Source: Chlamydiales bacterium (lineage in GTDB: Bacteria > Chlamydiota > Chlamydiia > Chlamydiales > Simkaniaceae). Taken from it: a DNA stretch of 64,000 nucleotides. The notes under the pieces were generated by a model that did not search any database, was not told the DNA's origin, and saw only the letters and a program-made list of their open reading frames with translations. Positions 34,421-43,480 of this stretch are shown here, one piece after another. The position numbers and the translations under genes are program-made. Positions within the stretch are counted from its first letter, which is position 1. Each line of letters opens with the position of its first letter. The stretch lies in the NCBI GenBank assembly GCA_024233395.1, contig JACKPR010000002.1:434001-498000 (forward strand). The letters are read 5' to 3'.

Positions 34421-35170
34421 TTAACCTTCTTTATCTTCTTTATGAATGATAAAAGCTGCACCATGCCAACCATAGTAGAAAAATAAACTATGAGAAAAGT
34501 TGGGGTTTTCATCCATAACTTCTTTTAAAGCTCTCCTTTCACCAAACTTTGGATTTGCTCGACCACAATTATAGTCATCAAAAAGGATAATCATCCCATC
34601 TTGAACAAGATCATATTTAAAAAGATTTGATAAGACCTCTTTCGCAGATTGGTACAGATCACAATCAACATGAACAATGGAGGGTTTAGATTGCAGCGTT
34701 CCTTCTTTAAAAGTCTCACTAAAGTATCCTTTATGGATATGAACCAGTTCTAAAGGAATAATGGTTTGAAGCTTACTTTTGATAAGCTCAGGAATATTTG
34801 CATTCAAAGCCATTCCACCAGACTGCCAAACTTTATAGTCTTTAACTTCATAGGAATTCAAATCGACCTTTGAAGTAATTTCAGGAAACCCCTCAAATGA
34901 ATCAAAGAGATGAAGAGAACTGTTCATTTTATATTGAGCGATTAGTTTTGCAAAGATTGATGCAGTAAATCCTTCCAATGTTCCAAATTCAACGATATCC
35001 CCCTCTATTTGATTCATTTTGACAAATTCAACGGCTCGGTCAAAAGCTTCATAATAGACTTTTGTTGCTCGATCTTGTGAATCATACCCACAAGAAGGAG
35101 GCTCATATGTTGCAAAAAGAGTTGTTATTAAAGAAAAAGACAAAAGGAAAAAAGAAGACAGTTTTCTCAT
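34421..35170 (-). CDS. TylF/macrocin-type O-methyltransferase with signal peptide
   Basis: A 249-residue protein. Residues about 1-21 (MRKLSSFFLLSFSLITTLFA) form a typical Sec signal peptide with a likely cut after LFA. The remainder is a TylF-like class I methyltransferase: GDIVEFGTLEGFTASIFAK (SAM motif I), LHLFDSFEGFPE, VHVDCDLYQSAKEVL and IILFDDYNC with metal-binding Asp residues. TylF-family enzymes are normally cytosolic because SAM is. Export is therefore unexpected and points to action in the inclusion or host, or to an N-terminal membrane tether. It is divergent from nothing nearby and lies between the glycan locus and uvrB. Confidence 0.8.
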   Translation of the reverse strand: MRKLSSFFLLSFSLITTLFATYEPPSCGYDSQDRATKVYYEAFDRAVEFVKMNQIEGDIVEFGTLEGFTASIFAKLIAQYKMNSSLHLFDSFEGFPEITSKVDLNSYEVKDYKVWQSGGMALNANIPELIKSKLQTIIPLELVHIHKGYFSETFKEGTLQSKPSIVHVDCDLYQSAKEVLSNLFKYDLVQDGMIILFDDYNCGRANPKFGERRALKEVMDENPNFSHSLFFYYGWHGAAFIIHKEDKEG

Positions 35171-35291
35171 AAATATACCTATTAACTTACTGTTAGAAGT
35201 ATAAATCTAGATCTGAAAACTCGCAAGGAAAACGCTATGGCTTAAGCAATTTAAATCATCCCATTTTTAAACTGCATGAGCAATATATTCT

Positions 35292-37304
35292 TCAGACGGG
35301 ATGATCTTCTAGAAGCTGAAGATCTTGATAATATTTCATAAGATCCCTGAATCGAGCGGCATCCTCAAATCTTAGGTCCTTTGCAGCTAGCTTCATCTCT
35401 TTTTGACATTCATCGATACGCTCTTTAACTTCTTTTGGATCTAGAAAAGATTCTTCTTTTTCTTTATCAACTTCAGCAGCTTTATACTCAGGAAAAGCTT
35501 CTGCTAAATCATCGGACAATTCTTTTTTGATTGTTTTTGGAACAATTCCATGCCTGCGGTTATGCTCTTCTTGAATCTTTCGACGATCACTTGTTACTTT
35601 TATTGTATTGGTAATCGATTGCGTCGTTTTATCAGCATACATAATGACACGTCCTTCACTATTGCGTGCAGCACGTCCACAAGTCTGAATAAGAGCTGTT
35701 TCACTTCTTAAAAACCCTTCCTTATCTGCATCAAGAATCGTAACAAGGGAAACTTCAGGAATATCTAACCCTTCTCTTAGGAGATTAATTCCCACCAAAA
35801 CATCAAATACACCACGTCGAAGATCCTTAATAATTTCAACTCTCTCTAAAGTGTCGATATCGGAATGGAGATATTTTGCTTTCACTCCAATTTCATTAAG
35901 ATATTTCGATAAGTCTTCAGAAAGTTTTTTGGTAAGTGTTGTAACAAGAACTCTCCCCCCTTTCTCTGTTTCAATCCGAATTTCATCAAGGCAATCATCC
36001 ACTTGATTGATTGCTGGTCGCACTTCTATCGTTGGATCTAAGAGCCCTGTGGGACGAATAATTTGTTGAACAACATCACCACCTGCTTCGGCTACTTCCC
36101 ATGGTCCTGGCGTTGCTGAAACATAAATGACTTGGTGGATGTGATTGTAAAATTCTTCAAATTTTAAGGGACGGTTATCATAGGCTGAAGGAAGACGAAA
36201 ACCAAAATCAACTAAAGATTTCTTTCGAGCTCGATCACCATTATGCATTGCATGAATTTGTGGAAGGGTTTGATGGGATTCATCGATAAAAATCAAAAAA
36301 TCACTGGGGAAATAATCCAATAAACAAGCTGGAGGTTCCCCTGGATTTCGTCCTCCAAAATGACGGGAATAATTTTCAACCCCTTTACAGTAGCCAATTT
36401 CTTTAATCATCTCGAGGTCATACTTCGTTCTTTGCTCAATACGCTGCTGTTCAACTAAAAGGTTTTCATTCGCAAAATAGTTTGATCTTTCTTTGAGTTC
36501 TTCTTTAATTGTTTTCATCGCGCTGACACGGGCCTCTTCTGGAGTGACGTGGTGAGATCCCGGATAAATTGAAAGCCCGCTAATTCTTCGCTTTACTTTT
36601 CCTGTAAGGGGATCAATCTCGCTAATTCTTTCTAACTCATCTCCAAAAAACTCCACACGATAACCTAAGTCATCTTCATAGGCAGGAACAATTTCTAAAA
36701 TATCTCCACGAACACGAAAATGAGAACGAGAAAGTTCAAAGTCATTGCGAGAATATTGGAGCTCTATGAGATGAAGTAAAACAGCATCTCTCTTGTATGA
36801 TTCTCCAACATTTAATGTGAGTTTCATTTCTCGAAAATACTCAGGCATTCCCAAACCATAAATACAGGAAACAGAGGAAACGATAATCACATCATCACGC
36901 TCTAAAAGAGAGCACGTTGCTCGGAGCCTCAGTTTTTCAATACGGTCATTAATCGAAAGATCTTTTTCGATATAAGTATCTGTTCTTGGAACATAAGCTT
37001 CAGGTTGATAATAGTCATAATAAGAAACAAAATACTCTACGGCATTATCGGGAAATAAGTTTTTAAATTCCTGATAGAGTTGAGCAGCTAAAGTTTTGTT
37101 ATGAGCAAGAATGAGTGATGGTTTTTGAACATTTTGAATGACATGCGCCATTGTAAATGTCTTTCCAGACCCTGTAATCCCAAGAAGAACTTGAGATCTC
37201 TTTTCCATCTCGATCCCTTCGGTCAAAAGGCGAATGGCCTCAGGTTGGTCTCCCTCAGGAAGAAAGGTTGAATTTAGCTTAAATTTAATTTCTGATGGGT
37301 TCAT
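35292..37304 (-). CDS. uvrB: Excinuclease ABC subunit B
   Basis: The DNA-damage verification helicase of UvrABC repair. A 670-residue protein of normal length. Walker A GITGSGKT, the damage-probing beta-hairpin region YYDYYQPEAYVP, IFIDESHQTLPQ, helicase motifs VTTLTKKLSEDL and INLLREGLDIPEV, QTCGRAARN, and a C-terminal UVR domain (KEVKERIDECQKEM onward) that binds UvrC are all visible. Its ATG overlaps the stop of the upstream permease gene (ATGA), placing uvrB at the end of a minus-strand operon that runs from thyX. Confidence 0.97.
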   Translation of the reverse strand: MNPSEIKFKLNSTFLPEGDQPEAIRLLTEGIEMEKRSQVLLGITGSGKTFTMAHVIQNVQKPSLILAHNKTLAAQLYQEFKNLFPDNAVEYFVSYYDYYQPEAYVPRTDTYIEKDLSINDRIEKLRLRATCSLLERDDVIIVSSVSCIYGLGMPEYFREMKLTLNVGESYKRDAVLLHLIELQYSRNDFELSRSHFRVRGDILEIVPAYEDDLGYRVEFFGDELERISEIDPLTGKVKRRISGLSIYPGSHHVTPEEARVSAMKTIKEELKERSNYFANENLLVEQQRIEQRTKYDLEMIKEIGYCKGVENYSRHFGGRNPGEPPACLLDYFPSDFLIFIDESHQTLPQIHAMHNGDRARKKSLVDFGFRLPSAYDNRPLKFEEFYNHIHQVIYVSATPGPWEVAEAGGDVVQQIIRPTGLLDPTIEVRPAINQVDDCLDEIRIETEKGGRVLVTTLTKKLSEDLSKYLNEIGVKAKYLHSDIDTLERVEIIKDLRRGVFDVLVGINLLREGLDIPEVSLVTILDADKEGFLRSETALIQTCGRAARNSEGRVIMYADKTTQSITNTIKVTSDRRKIQEEHNRRHGIVPKTIKKELSDDLAEAFPEYKAAEVDKEKEESFLDPKEVKERIDECQKEMKLAAKDLRFEDAARFRDLMKYYQDLQLLEDHPV

Positions 37305-38515
37305 TCAATATACTTTGAAAGGAGCGGTTTAAGCGTTCCCCACTGCTCAAGGATATCGACAGCAACAATAAATATGGAAAAAAGAATCACAAAACTTAAG
37401 AGAAGTCTCCCCAATCCTGACCGATAAAATTTTGATGTGTTAAGCTTCCATGCCATCATCGCTGGAAGGAAAATAAGTAAAATAGCAACAAAGGCCCCAG
37501 CATACTCAAGCGCAACAAAAAATCCCCTTTGATAGGTGAGGACAAAAACAAGGGGAGGAACAAATGTCATCAGACAAGCAAGCAATCTTCCTTCCCATGT
37601 TTTTTTTATCTTAAAACCATCGGTTAAGAAGTCAGATAAACTTAAAGTCACTCCTAAAAACGAAGTAACAATGGCAAAAAAGGAAAAGAAATGAGCTCCA
37701 ACAACAACCCATTTGTTATGAATTAGTTGAGAGAGGGGAATCGTTGCCGAACTTCCTGCTCTCCATGCACTCACTAAACTATTTTCCCCAAAAATCGGTA
37801 TGATCCCTAAAATCAACACCTGCCATAAAATGTAGATCACCAAAGGAAGCAAACTTCCAATGATCAAAGTGCGCCGTAGGTGCTTCCGATCGTGATTCAT
37901 ATAAGTCGTTAAACTTGGGATAATAATATGGTATCCGAAAGAAGTGATGACCACTGGAAAAGTTACAAGTGTGGGCGTCCAATCAATATGAGTCAAAAGC
38001 GTTCCTTCAATGTGCTCAGGCAAAAAACCAACCAAAATCAAATAAGAAACACAAAGCCCTATCATTAACAATCGGTTGATCATATCAACGCCAAGCGTTC
38101 CTAAGTAAACAAAAAAGCCAAAAATAATCGGAAGAGAAAAAGGAGAAAGCCAATCCGGCAGAGTATAGCCTGTCATCGATTTGACCGCAGAAGTAAATAG
38201 AGGAGCACTTGCAGAGATGTAGGCTGCTGTGAGGGAATAAAGAAGTAGAAGATAAACAATCCAACTTAGCCCCTTTCCCCAGCCACCTAATGTCTTATGA
38301 GCCATAGAGATCAGGTTGGGTTCTCCCTCGACAGCAAGGTTGACATCAAGAAAGAAAAAGGATGTTGCAAGCATGACAAGCCAACAAAGAAGGAAGATAC
38401 AAATCGATGGGAAAAACCCGACAAAAGAGGTCAAGACAGGAAGGGCTAGCATTCCTGCACCTATTGTGGTTCCTGCTACAAGTAATATTCCCCCAATGTA
38501 GTGATTTATTTTCAT
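37301..38515 (-). CDS. TyrP-like aromatic amino acid permease (copy 1)
   Basis: A 404-residue integral membrane protein of the hydroxy/aromatic amino acid permease (HAAAP) family with about eleven helices. The first helix has the family sequence GGILLVAGTTIGAGMLALP, and SFGYHIIIPSLTTYM is also characteristic. Chlamydiaceae carry two adjacent tyrP genes; here the two copies are separated by a sulfotransferase gene. It would import tyrosine or tryptophan from the host by proton symport. It is translationally coupled to uvrB. Confidence 0.88.
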   Translation of the reverse strand: MKINHYIGGILLVAGTTIGAGMLALPVLTSFVGFFPSICIFLLCWLVMLATSFFFLDVNLAVEGEPNLISMAHKTLGGWGKGLSWIVYLLLLYSLTAAYISASAPLFTSAVKSMTGYTLPDWLSPFSLPIIFGFFVYLGTLGVDMINRLLMIGLCVSYLILVGFLPEHIEGTLLTHIDWTPTLVTFPVVITSFGYHIIIPSLTTYMNHDRKHLRRTLIIGSLLPLVIYILWQVLILGIIPIFGENSLVSAWRAGSSATIPLSQLIHNKWVVVGAHFFSFFAIVTSFLGVTLSLSDFLTDGFKIKKTWEGRLLACLMTFVPPLVFVLTYQRGFFVALEYAGAFVAILLIFLPAMMAWKLNTSKFYRSGLGRLLLSFVILFSIFIVAVDILEQWGTLKPLLSKYIE

Positions 38516-38521
38516 AGCAAT

Positions 38522-39280
38522 TTATGGTTTCCAGTTAAATTTCGTAAATAGTTCCTTCGGAATCAATTTTGTTACTTTTTTTTGTTGGCTCTTTGTCATT
38601 AGTTTCCTCCACTCTTCGTTTTCCCCTTTTCTATAATGATAAATTTCTTCTTTAGGAAGGCTGGGCAATTTATCTATAGCTGAATTAATATGATAAAAGT
38701 CGAAGATTTGCGTGTAAAACTCTTTTGGATTTTCTACGAATAATTCATATGTTGTAAACAGGATTTCTAAATTATCGTCTCTACTTGCTTCTACCCAATC
38801 TTGTATCCACTTAACGCAAGCTGGAAAATAATGGTCAATTTGCCATGCAAGTTGTTTCGAAAAACTCCAGTTAAAATATTTTTTTGGCAATGAAAGCAAA
38901 AAATAATCCAACGCTTCTTCTGAATGTTGGACTTTATTTAGATGATGCGTCCATGAAATAAGTGCTTGCCTAGGATCTCTAACATGAACAATCAACTTTG
39001 GAAGTTTTTCTTTTAGAATGAGAAGATTGTCTTCCGATGCATCAAAGTGTTCTTGAGTTATAGATTCAGTTCTTATTAATGCTTCTAAGTCAATAGAAGA
39101 AATCTTATCTGATGGAAATGTATTATTAGAGATTGTCATAAAACGTCCCTGTTTAAGACCATCCGATAATGTCTTTCCAATATAAACACTGCCAGATTTA
39201 GGAAGAGTATTGAATATAACCGGCTCCCCATAGCATAGCATAGAAAAAGTGATTAATAATAAAAAAAATACCTTTCTCAT
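38522..39280 (-). CDS. Sulfotransferase-domain protein with signal peptide
   Basis: About 252 residues from the ATG at 39280, preceded by AAAGGA at 8 bases (another ATG nine bases upstream is less favoured). Residues 1-18 (MRKVFFLLLITFSMLCYG) are a Sec signal peptide. The mature part has the PAPS-binding landmarks of sulfotransferases: a 5'-phosphosulfate loop NTLPKSGSVYIGK, the 3'-phosphate site HVRDPRQALISW and a C-terminal YRKGENEEWRKLM (RKG-x-x-x-x-W). PAPS is made in host cytosol or Golgi, so an exported sulfotransferase in an intracellular bacterium suggests action on host or inclusion substrates. It lies between two TyrP paralogs in one operon. Confidence 0.82.
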   Translation of the reverse strand: MRKVFFLLLITFSMLCYGEPVIFNTLPKSGSVYIGKTLSDGLKQGRFMTISNNTFPSDKISSIDLEALIRTESITQEHFDASEDNLLILKEKLPKLIVHVRDPRQALISWTHHLNKVQHSEEALDYFLLSLPKKYFNWSFSKQLAWQIDHYFPACVKWIQDWVEASRDDNLEILFTTYELFVENPKEFYTQIFDFYHINSAIDKLPSLPKEEIYHYRKGENEEWRKLMTKSQQKKVTKLIPKELFTKFNWKP

Positions 39281-39292
39281 AAATTGCATCCT

Positions 39293-40504
39293 TTAGGGTT
39301 TTGGGAGAAGGTTAAAGTTTAACATGGTTGTGAGTTGATCAAAAAAGATCAGACAAGCAATGAGAAGAATTAAGAGAAGAAGAGGACGTCCCCCAGCAAC
39401 TCTATCGGGAAGTAAGTTTCCTTTTTGATACCGACCAATCCAGGTCATCAGAGCAGGAAAAATCCCAAAAAGGACAACAGCGCAAATTCCACCAGCAAAG
39501 TTCAAAGCTTGAAAGAAAAGATCTGGGAAAAGAATAGAAAATGCAAGGGGAGGAATAAGCGCAAGAAGACACATTCCAATATTTTCTCTTTCTTTATGTT
39601 TGATTTTAAATCCGTCGCTTAAAAAGTTAGTTAAACTTAAAGCTTGAGCTAAAAAGGAAGTCAGAATTGCAAAGAATGCAAGACTTTGTGCTGAATAACC
39701 GATTATGCTCGATCCAAGATAGGTCCTCAATGCTTGAGCAGCATCTACATCGATTTTATAGCTATGAAGAATATCTCTAATAGGAAGAACACCAAGTGTA
39801 ACAACTTCCCATATTATGTAGATAACAACGGTTAAAAAAGAACCTGCATAGATCGATTGTCGTACTCTTTTTCGATCCCCTTTCATATATTTCATTAAGA
39901 CTGGAACCATATTATGGAACCCAAAAGAAATGATCAAAATTGGAAAGGTAAATAATGCATATTTTGGTTCCCAGTGAAGGAGAAAGCGGGGAACAATGTG
40001 TTGAATCCCAAGGATCACTAGGAGAACAAAAGAAATAATTTTTCCATACATGAGATAGCGATTCACATGATCAACAGGCTTCGTTCCAAGATAAACAAGC
40101 CAACCAAAAAGGATCACAAAAAAGAAAGAGCCAGCCCAATTGGGGAGAGGAAGATGAAAGGTATTTTCAATAAAGAGGCTCGCATGGTTTCCACTTGTCG
40201 ACATGTAGGCAACTAGAAGAGCATAAAATAGGAAAAGGTAAAGAAACCAACAAAGAACTTTTCCTATTGGCCCTAATGTATGTTCAACCATTGAGATAAG
40301 ATTAACAGGTTTGTTAAACCAACCCATAATCTCAACCATCAAAATGGCTGTTGTTAACATGAAAAGCCAAGCAATAAAAAACATTACGGATGAAGGGAAA
40401 AAACCGGGAATTCCTGTAAGAATTGGGAGTCCAAGCATTCCAGCACCAATACAACTACCGGTGATGAGAAGAGTCCCTCCAAAGACGCTTCCTGACTTCT
40501 TCAT
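39293..40504 (-). CDS. TyrP-like aromatic amino acid permease (copy 2)
   Basis: A 403-residue HAAAP-family permease with the same helix pattern as copy 1: GGTLLITGSCIGAGMLGLP at the start, SFGFHNMVPVLMKYM in the middle and a FLSDGFKIK segment near a similar position (FLTDGFKIK in copy 1). Divergence across the full length suggests an old duplication with possible change in substrate preference (for example Tyr versus Trp). It follows thyX by 12 bases. Confidence 0.88.
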   Translation of the reverse strand: MKKSGSVFGGTLLITGSCIGAGMLGLPILTGIPGFFPSSVMFFIAWLFMLTTAILMVEIMGWFNKPVNLISMVEHTLGPIGKVLCWFLYLFLFYALLVAYMSTSGNHASLFIENTFHLPLPNWAGSFFFVILFGWLVYLGTKPVDHVNRYLMYGKIISFVLLVILGIQHIVPRFLLHWEPKYALFTFPILIISFGFHNMVPVLMKYMKGDRKRVRQSIYAGSFLTVVIYIIWEVVTLGVLPIRDILHSYKIDVDAAQALRTYLGSSIIGYSAQSLAFFAILTSFLAQALSLTNFLSDGFKIKHKERENIGMCLLALIPPLAFSILFPDLFFQALNFAGGICAVVLFGIFPALMTWIGRYQKGNLLPDRVAGGRPLLLLILLIACLIFFDQLTTMLNFNLLPKP

Positions 40505-40516
40505 GTAACTATCCGT

Positions 40517-42148
40517 TTAATTTTTCATCTTTTCTACAGTTCGGATCTCTTGACCTAAGCGGCCAAGCTCATATCCATCATAATCGACAAACTTAAAGAA
40601 ACGCTCAAATTCTGGGAAAGTATGTGAAACTTGTTTTGCCATTTCTTGTGCAACATAACGATACATTGGATGTCCAGCTGGGGAAGAGCGCAATTCACAC
40701 ATCCACTGCAATGCACGCAAATTAATGTGGAAATACCAATGAATGTTATAAGCCATAGGAACCACGTATTGTGCTTCTTCAGGAAGCTCTCCAGCAATTT
40801 CATCATACGTTGCTTTTGCCCGATCCATCGCTTCGCGATAATCTTTTTCCATATCGGTATCTAGAATCTCTTTAGGAATGTAATAGCCGAGGTCACAAGA
40901 GAGGAGTTGTCTTTCCTGAGTCAGTGTACGATGACGCTGCAGGTCACGATAAATTCCATAATCTGCAACGATTTCAAAAGTAAATTCAGCATGCTCTAAA
41001 GCCCGAGGAGATTTATGCCTCCGATTTTGTCTAAACGCAGAAGCTCCTTCAAAAATACGAGAAAGGTCTTCTTTTGGAAGTTTACGACACATCTCCTGAA
41101 GCTCCATCAATCCACAATTTGATTGGTTAAAGAGAAGTGCTGCACCCACCTTCACAGGGCTATCAGGATCTGAGTTTACAAGACGAACCATCGGTTGATT
41201 CAGCGGCTGAATTGAAGATGTATACTGCTCACTCATCAAATGGAGCTCTTCATTCATTTTATCTTGGAACTCAGCATAAGAATTCTGATGCTTATGGGAA
41301 AGTTCTGCTCGTCTGACAAAAGAAGGCATTACTTTAGAGAGTTCTTGATGAGAAGAGCGGGCAATTTCTTGGAGTTCTGATAGATTATGACAATTTAACT
41401 TTTGGACGAGGGTTTCAAAAAATCGTCCATTCCCATAAACACCCATATTTGTAAGAGCGCTTGCAGGAAGAAGTCCTCTAAGACAATCTAAAACTTTCGC
41501 TCTCAGAGCTGCTGTATAAGCTACTTTTGAAACATCATGTTCTTTCGGAAAATCTTTTTCCATTTGCTCTGCCAGTGGAGGAATAAGTCTCCCATAGACT
41601 TCAAAAAGGTGGTTACATGTATCGACATAATGATCGCGATAAGCAGAAGTCATTAAGATGGGCTCTCTGAAAAAAAGATATTCCCCTTCATATTTTTGAT
41701 CGAAATAAATATATCGTGTGGATTTTTCAAGAGGAGACCCTCCAAGTCGAGCATCTTCAATGGCTTTTGCAGCAATCATAGAGACATTTTCAATGGCTAA
41801 GTGGGCTCCACCTAATTCTCCAATTGAATCATCTCCATAACCATCAAGAATCCTATCATAGAAATTCTGTGCTTTTTTGATAGCAATACTTTGGTCTTCC
41901 AACTCGTTGTCATTTTCTTCCTCTTTCATCCCTGAAATTGATGAAAAAGCTGTTTCTTCATTGAGGATAAATTCTTTCAATAGGAGAGAACGAAGACCTA
42001 AACTTGATCTTGAATATCGGGAAAAAAGAGCTCCTTTAATGACCTCAGGAAGATTACGCAGACAAAAAATATGACTTGAAGTATTTGTCACATACTTCTT
42101 GATAATCTTGAGTTGCGATTCAGAAAATTCTTCATAGTCGTTTAACAT
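40517..42148 (-). CDS. thyX: Flavin-dependent thymidylate synthase, long chlamydial type
   Basis: Makes dTMP from dUMP with FAD and methylene-THF. At 543 residues it is about twice a normal ThyX, and both halves show ThyX-like stretches: EKSTRYIYFD in the N-terminal half and, in the C-terminal half, RHR at 405-407 (LQRHRTLTQERQ), then NLRALQWMCELRSSPAGH, which matches the dUMP-binding Arg segment. The usual RHR-x7-Ser spacing is altered, since the first Ser falls later. The long form is known from Chlamydia, which lacks ThyA. It heads the operon thyX, tyrP-like, sulfotransferase, tyrP-like, uvrB. Confidence 0.88.
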   Translation of the reverse strand: MLNDYEEFSESQLKIIKKYVTNTSSHIFCLRNLPEVIKGALFSRYSRSSLGLRSLLLKEFILNEETAFSSISGMKEEENDNELEDQSIAIKKAQNFYDRILDGYGDDSIGELGGAHLAIENVSMIAAKAIEDARLGGSPLEKSTRYIYFDQKYEGEYLFFREPILMTSAYRDHYVDTCNHLFEVYGRLIPPLAEQMEKDFPKEHDVSKVAYTAALRAKVLDCLRGLLPASALTNMGVYGNGRFFETLVQKLNCHNLSELQEIARSSHQELSKVMPSFVRRAELSHKHQNSYAEFQDKMNEELHLMSEQYTSSIQPLNQPMVRLVNSDPDSPVKVGAALLFNQSNCGLMELQEMCRKLPKEDLSRIFEGASAFRQNRRHKSPRALEHAEFTFEIVADYGIYRDLQRHRTLTQERQLLSCDLGYYIPKEILDTDMEKDYREAMDRAKATYDEIAGELPEEAQYVVPMAYNIHWYFHINLRALQWMCELRSSPAGHPMYRYVAQEMAKQVSHTFPEFERFFKFVDYDGYELGRLGQEIRTVEKMKN

Positions 42149-42286
42149 GCGTCAGCTCCCTATTTTTTCAGCTCGCAAAAGAAAATAGTCTAACTTTTTC
42201 TCTCTTTTTTGGTAACCTTTCTTTCAAGAGACAAGGCTAACGCATAAAAATTGTTGGTTATTTTGTCAAATAAAGGAAATGATTAC

Positions 42287-43480
42287 ATGAAGATAATGAT
42301 CATCGGCGGCGGGATTGTTGGCTTAGCCACAGCCTACCAATTGCAGAAAAAATATCCCTCTTTCCATGTTATTATCGTGGAAAAAGAAGATGAGGTAGCA
42401 ACTCATCAAACAGGAAATAATAGCGGCGTTGTCCATTCGGGCATCTACTATAAACCTGGATCTCTTAAAGCAACCAATTGCGTACAAGGAAAGAAAAAAC
42501 TTTTAGATTTCTGCAATGAAGAAGGAATCGCATACGAACTTTGCCCAAAAGTTTTAGTTGCCTCGCGTCAGGAAGAGTTGGCAACTCTTCAAGAGCTAAA
42601 AAGGCGTGGAGATGCGAATGGAGTTAAAGTTGAAGAAATCTCAAAAGAAGCGCTTCGAGACATTGAACCCCACGTTTCTGGAATTGCTGCTCTACATGTT
42701 CCCGAATGTCATATTATTGATTATTCAGAAGTTGCCTTAGGAATGGCCCAAGCCTTTGAAAGGAATGGAGGGGAAATTAGAAGAAGCGAAAAAGTTGAAT
42801 ACCTTCATTATTCCTTTCCACGGTGGATCGTTGAAACGAATGCCGGAACGTATTCCCCTGATTTTGTCATTAATTGTGCAGGGCTTCACTGTGATCGTAT
42901 TGCTAAAATGGCTCTTCCCGAACAAGACCTTCCCTGTCAAATCCTCCCATTTAGAGGAGAGTATTACCTCCTTAAGAAGGAAAAAAGAGAGCTAGTTCGT
43001 GGACTTATCTATCCTGTTCCTAACCCCAAACTCCCATTTTTAGGGGTCCATTTAACACGCATGGTTAATGGTAATGTTGAAGCCGGACCGAATGCCGTCC
43101 TTGCAACAGCCCGTGAAGGATATAAAAAATCAGATTTTGTCTTAAAAGATTTTTCCGACGTTCTTTCCTATTCAGGTTTTTGGAAATTAGGAATGAAATA
43201 TTGGAAAACGGGTCTTTATGAAATGTATCGTTCTTTTAGCAAAAAAGCTTTTGTAAGGAGTTTGCAGCGTCTTGTCCCAGAAATTGGAATGGACGATTTA
43301 GAGCAAGGAGGAAGTGGAGTCAGAGCTCAAGCCATTATGAAAAATGGAAAGCTTGTCGATGATTTTCTTATCATTCAAGATGAGCACTCTCTTCATGTTT
43401 TAAATGCTCCTTCTCCTGCTGCAACGTCATCACTTTCCATTGGTCAAACAATTGTTGATCGTTTATCTTTCCGAGTATGA
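42287..43480 (+). CDS. lhgO: FAD-dependent L-2-hydroxyglutarate oxidase-like protein
   Basis: A DAO-fold oxidoreductase of 397 residues. FAD-binding GGGIVGLATAYQL lies near the N-terminus, followed by VEKEDEVATHQTGNNSGVVHSGIYY, the hallmark of the L2HGDH/LhgO family, and a C-terminal GGSGVRAQAI segment. It would oxidise L-2-hydroxyglutarate to 2-oxoglutarate and pass electrons to the membrane pool. I choose the ATG at 42287 with AAAGGAA upstream; a TTG 36 bases earlier is unlikely. It overlaps hemB by four bases (ATGA). Confidence 0.88.
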   Translation: MKIMIIGGGIVGLATAYQLQKKYPSFHVIIVEKEDEVATHQTGNNSGVVHSGIYYKPGSLKATNCVQGKKKLLDFCNEEGIAYELCPKVLVASRQEELATLQELKRRGDANGVKVEEISKEALRDIEPHVSGIAALHVPECHIIDYSEVALGMAQAFERNGGEIRRSEKVEYLHYSFPRWIVETNAGTYSPDFVINCAGLHCDRIAKMALPEQDLPCQILPFRGEYYLLKKEKRELVRGLIYPVPNPKLPFLGVHLTRMVNGNVEAGPNAVLATAREGYKKSDFVLKDFSDVLSYSGFWKLGMKYWKTGLYEMYRSFSKKAFVRSLQRLVPEIGMDDLEQGGSGVRAQAIMKNGKLVDDFLIIQDEHSLHVLNAPSPAATSSLSIGQTIVDRLSFRV

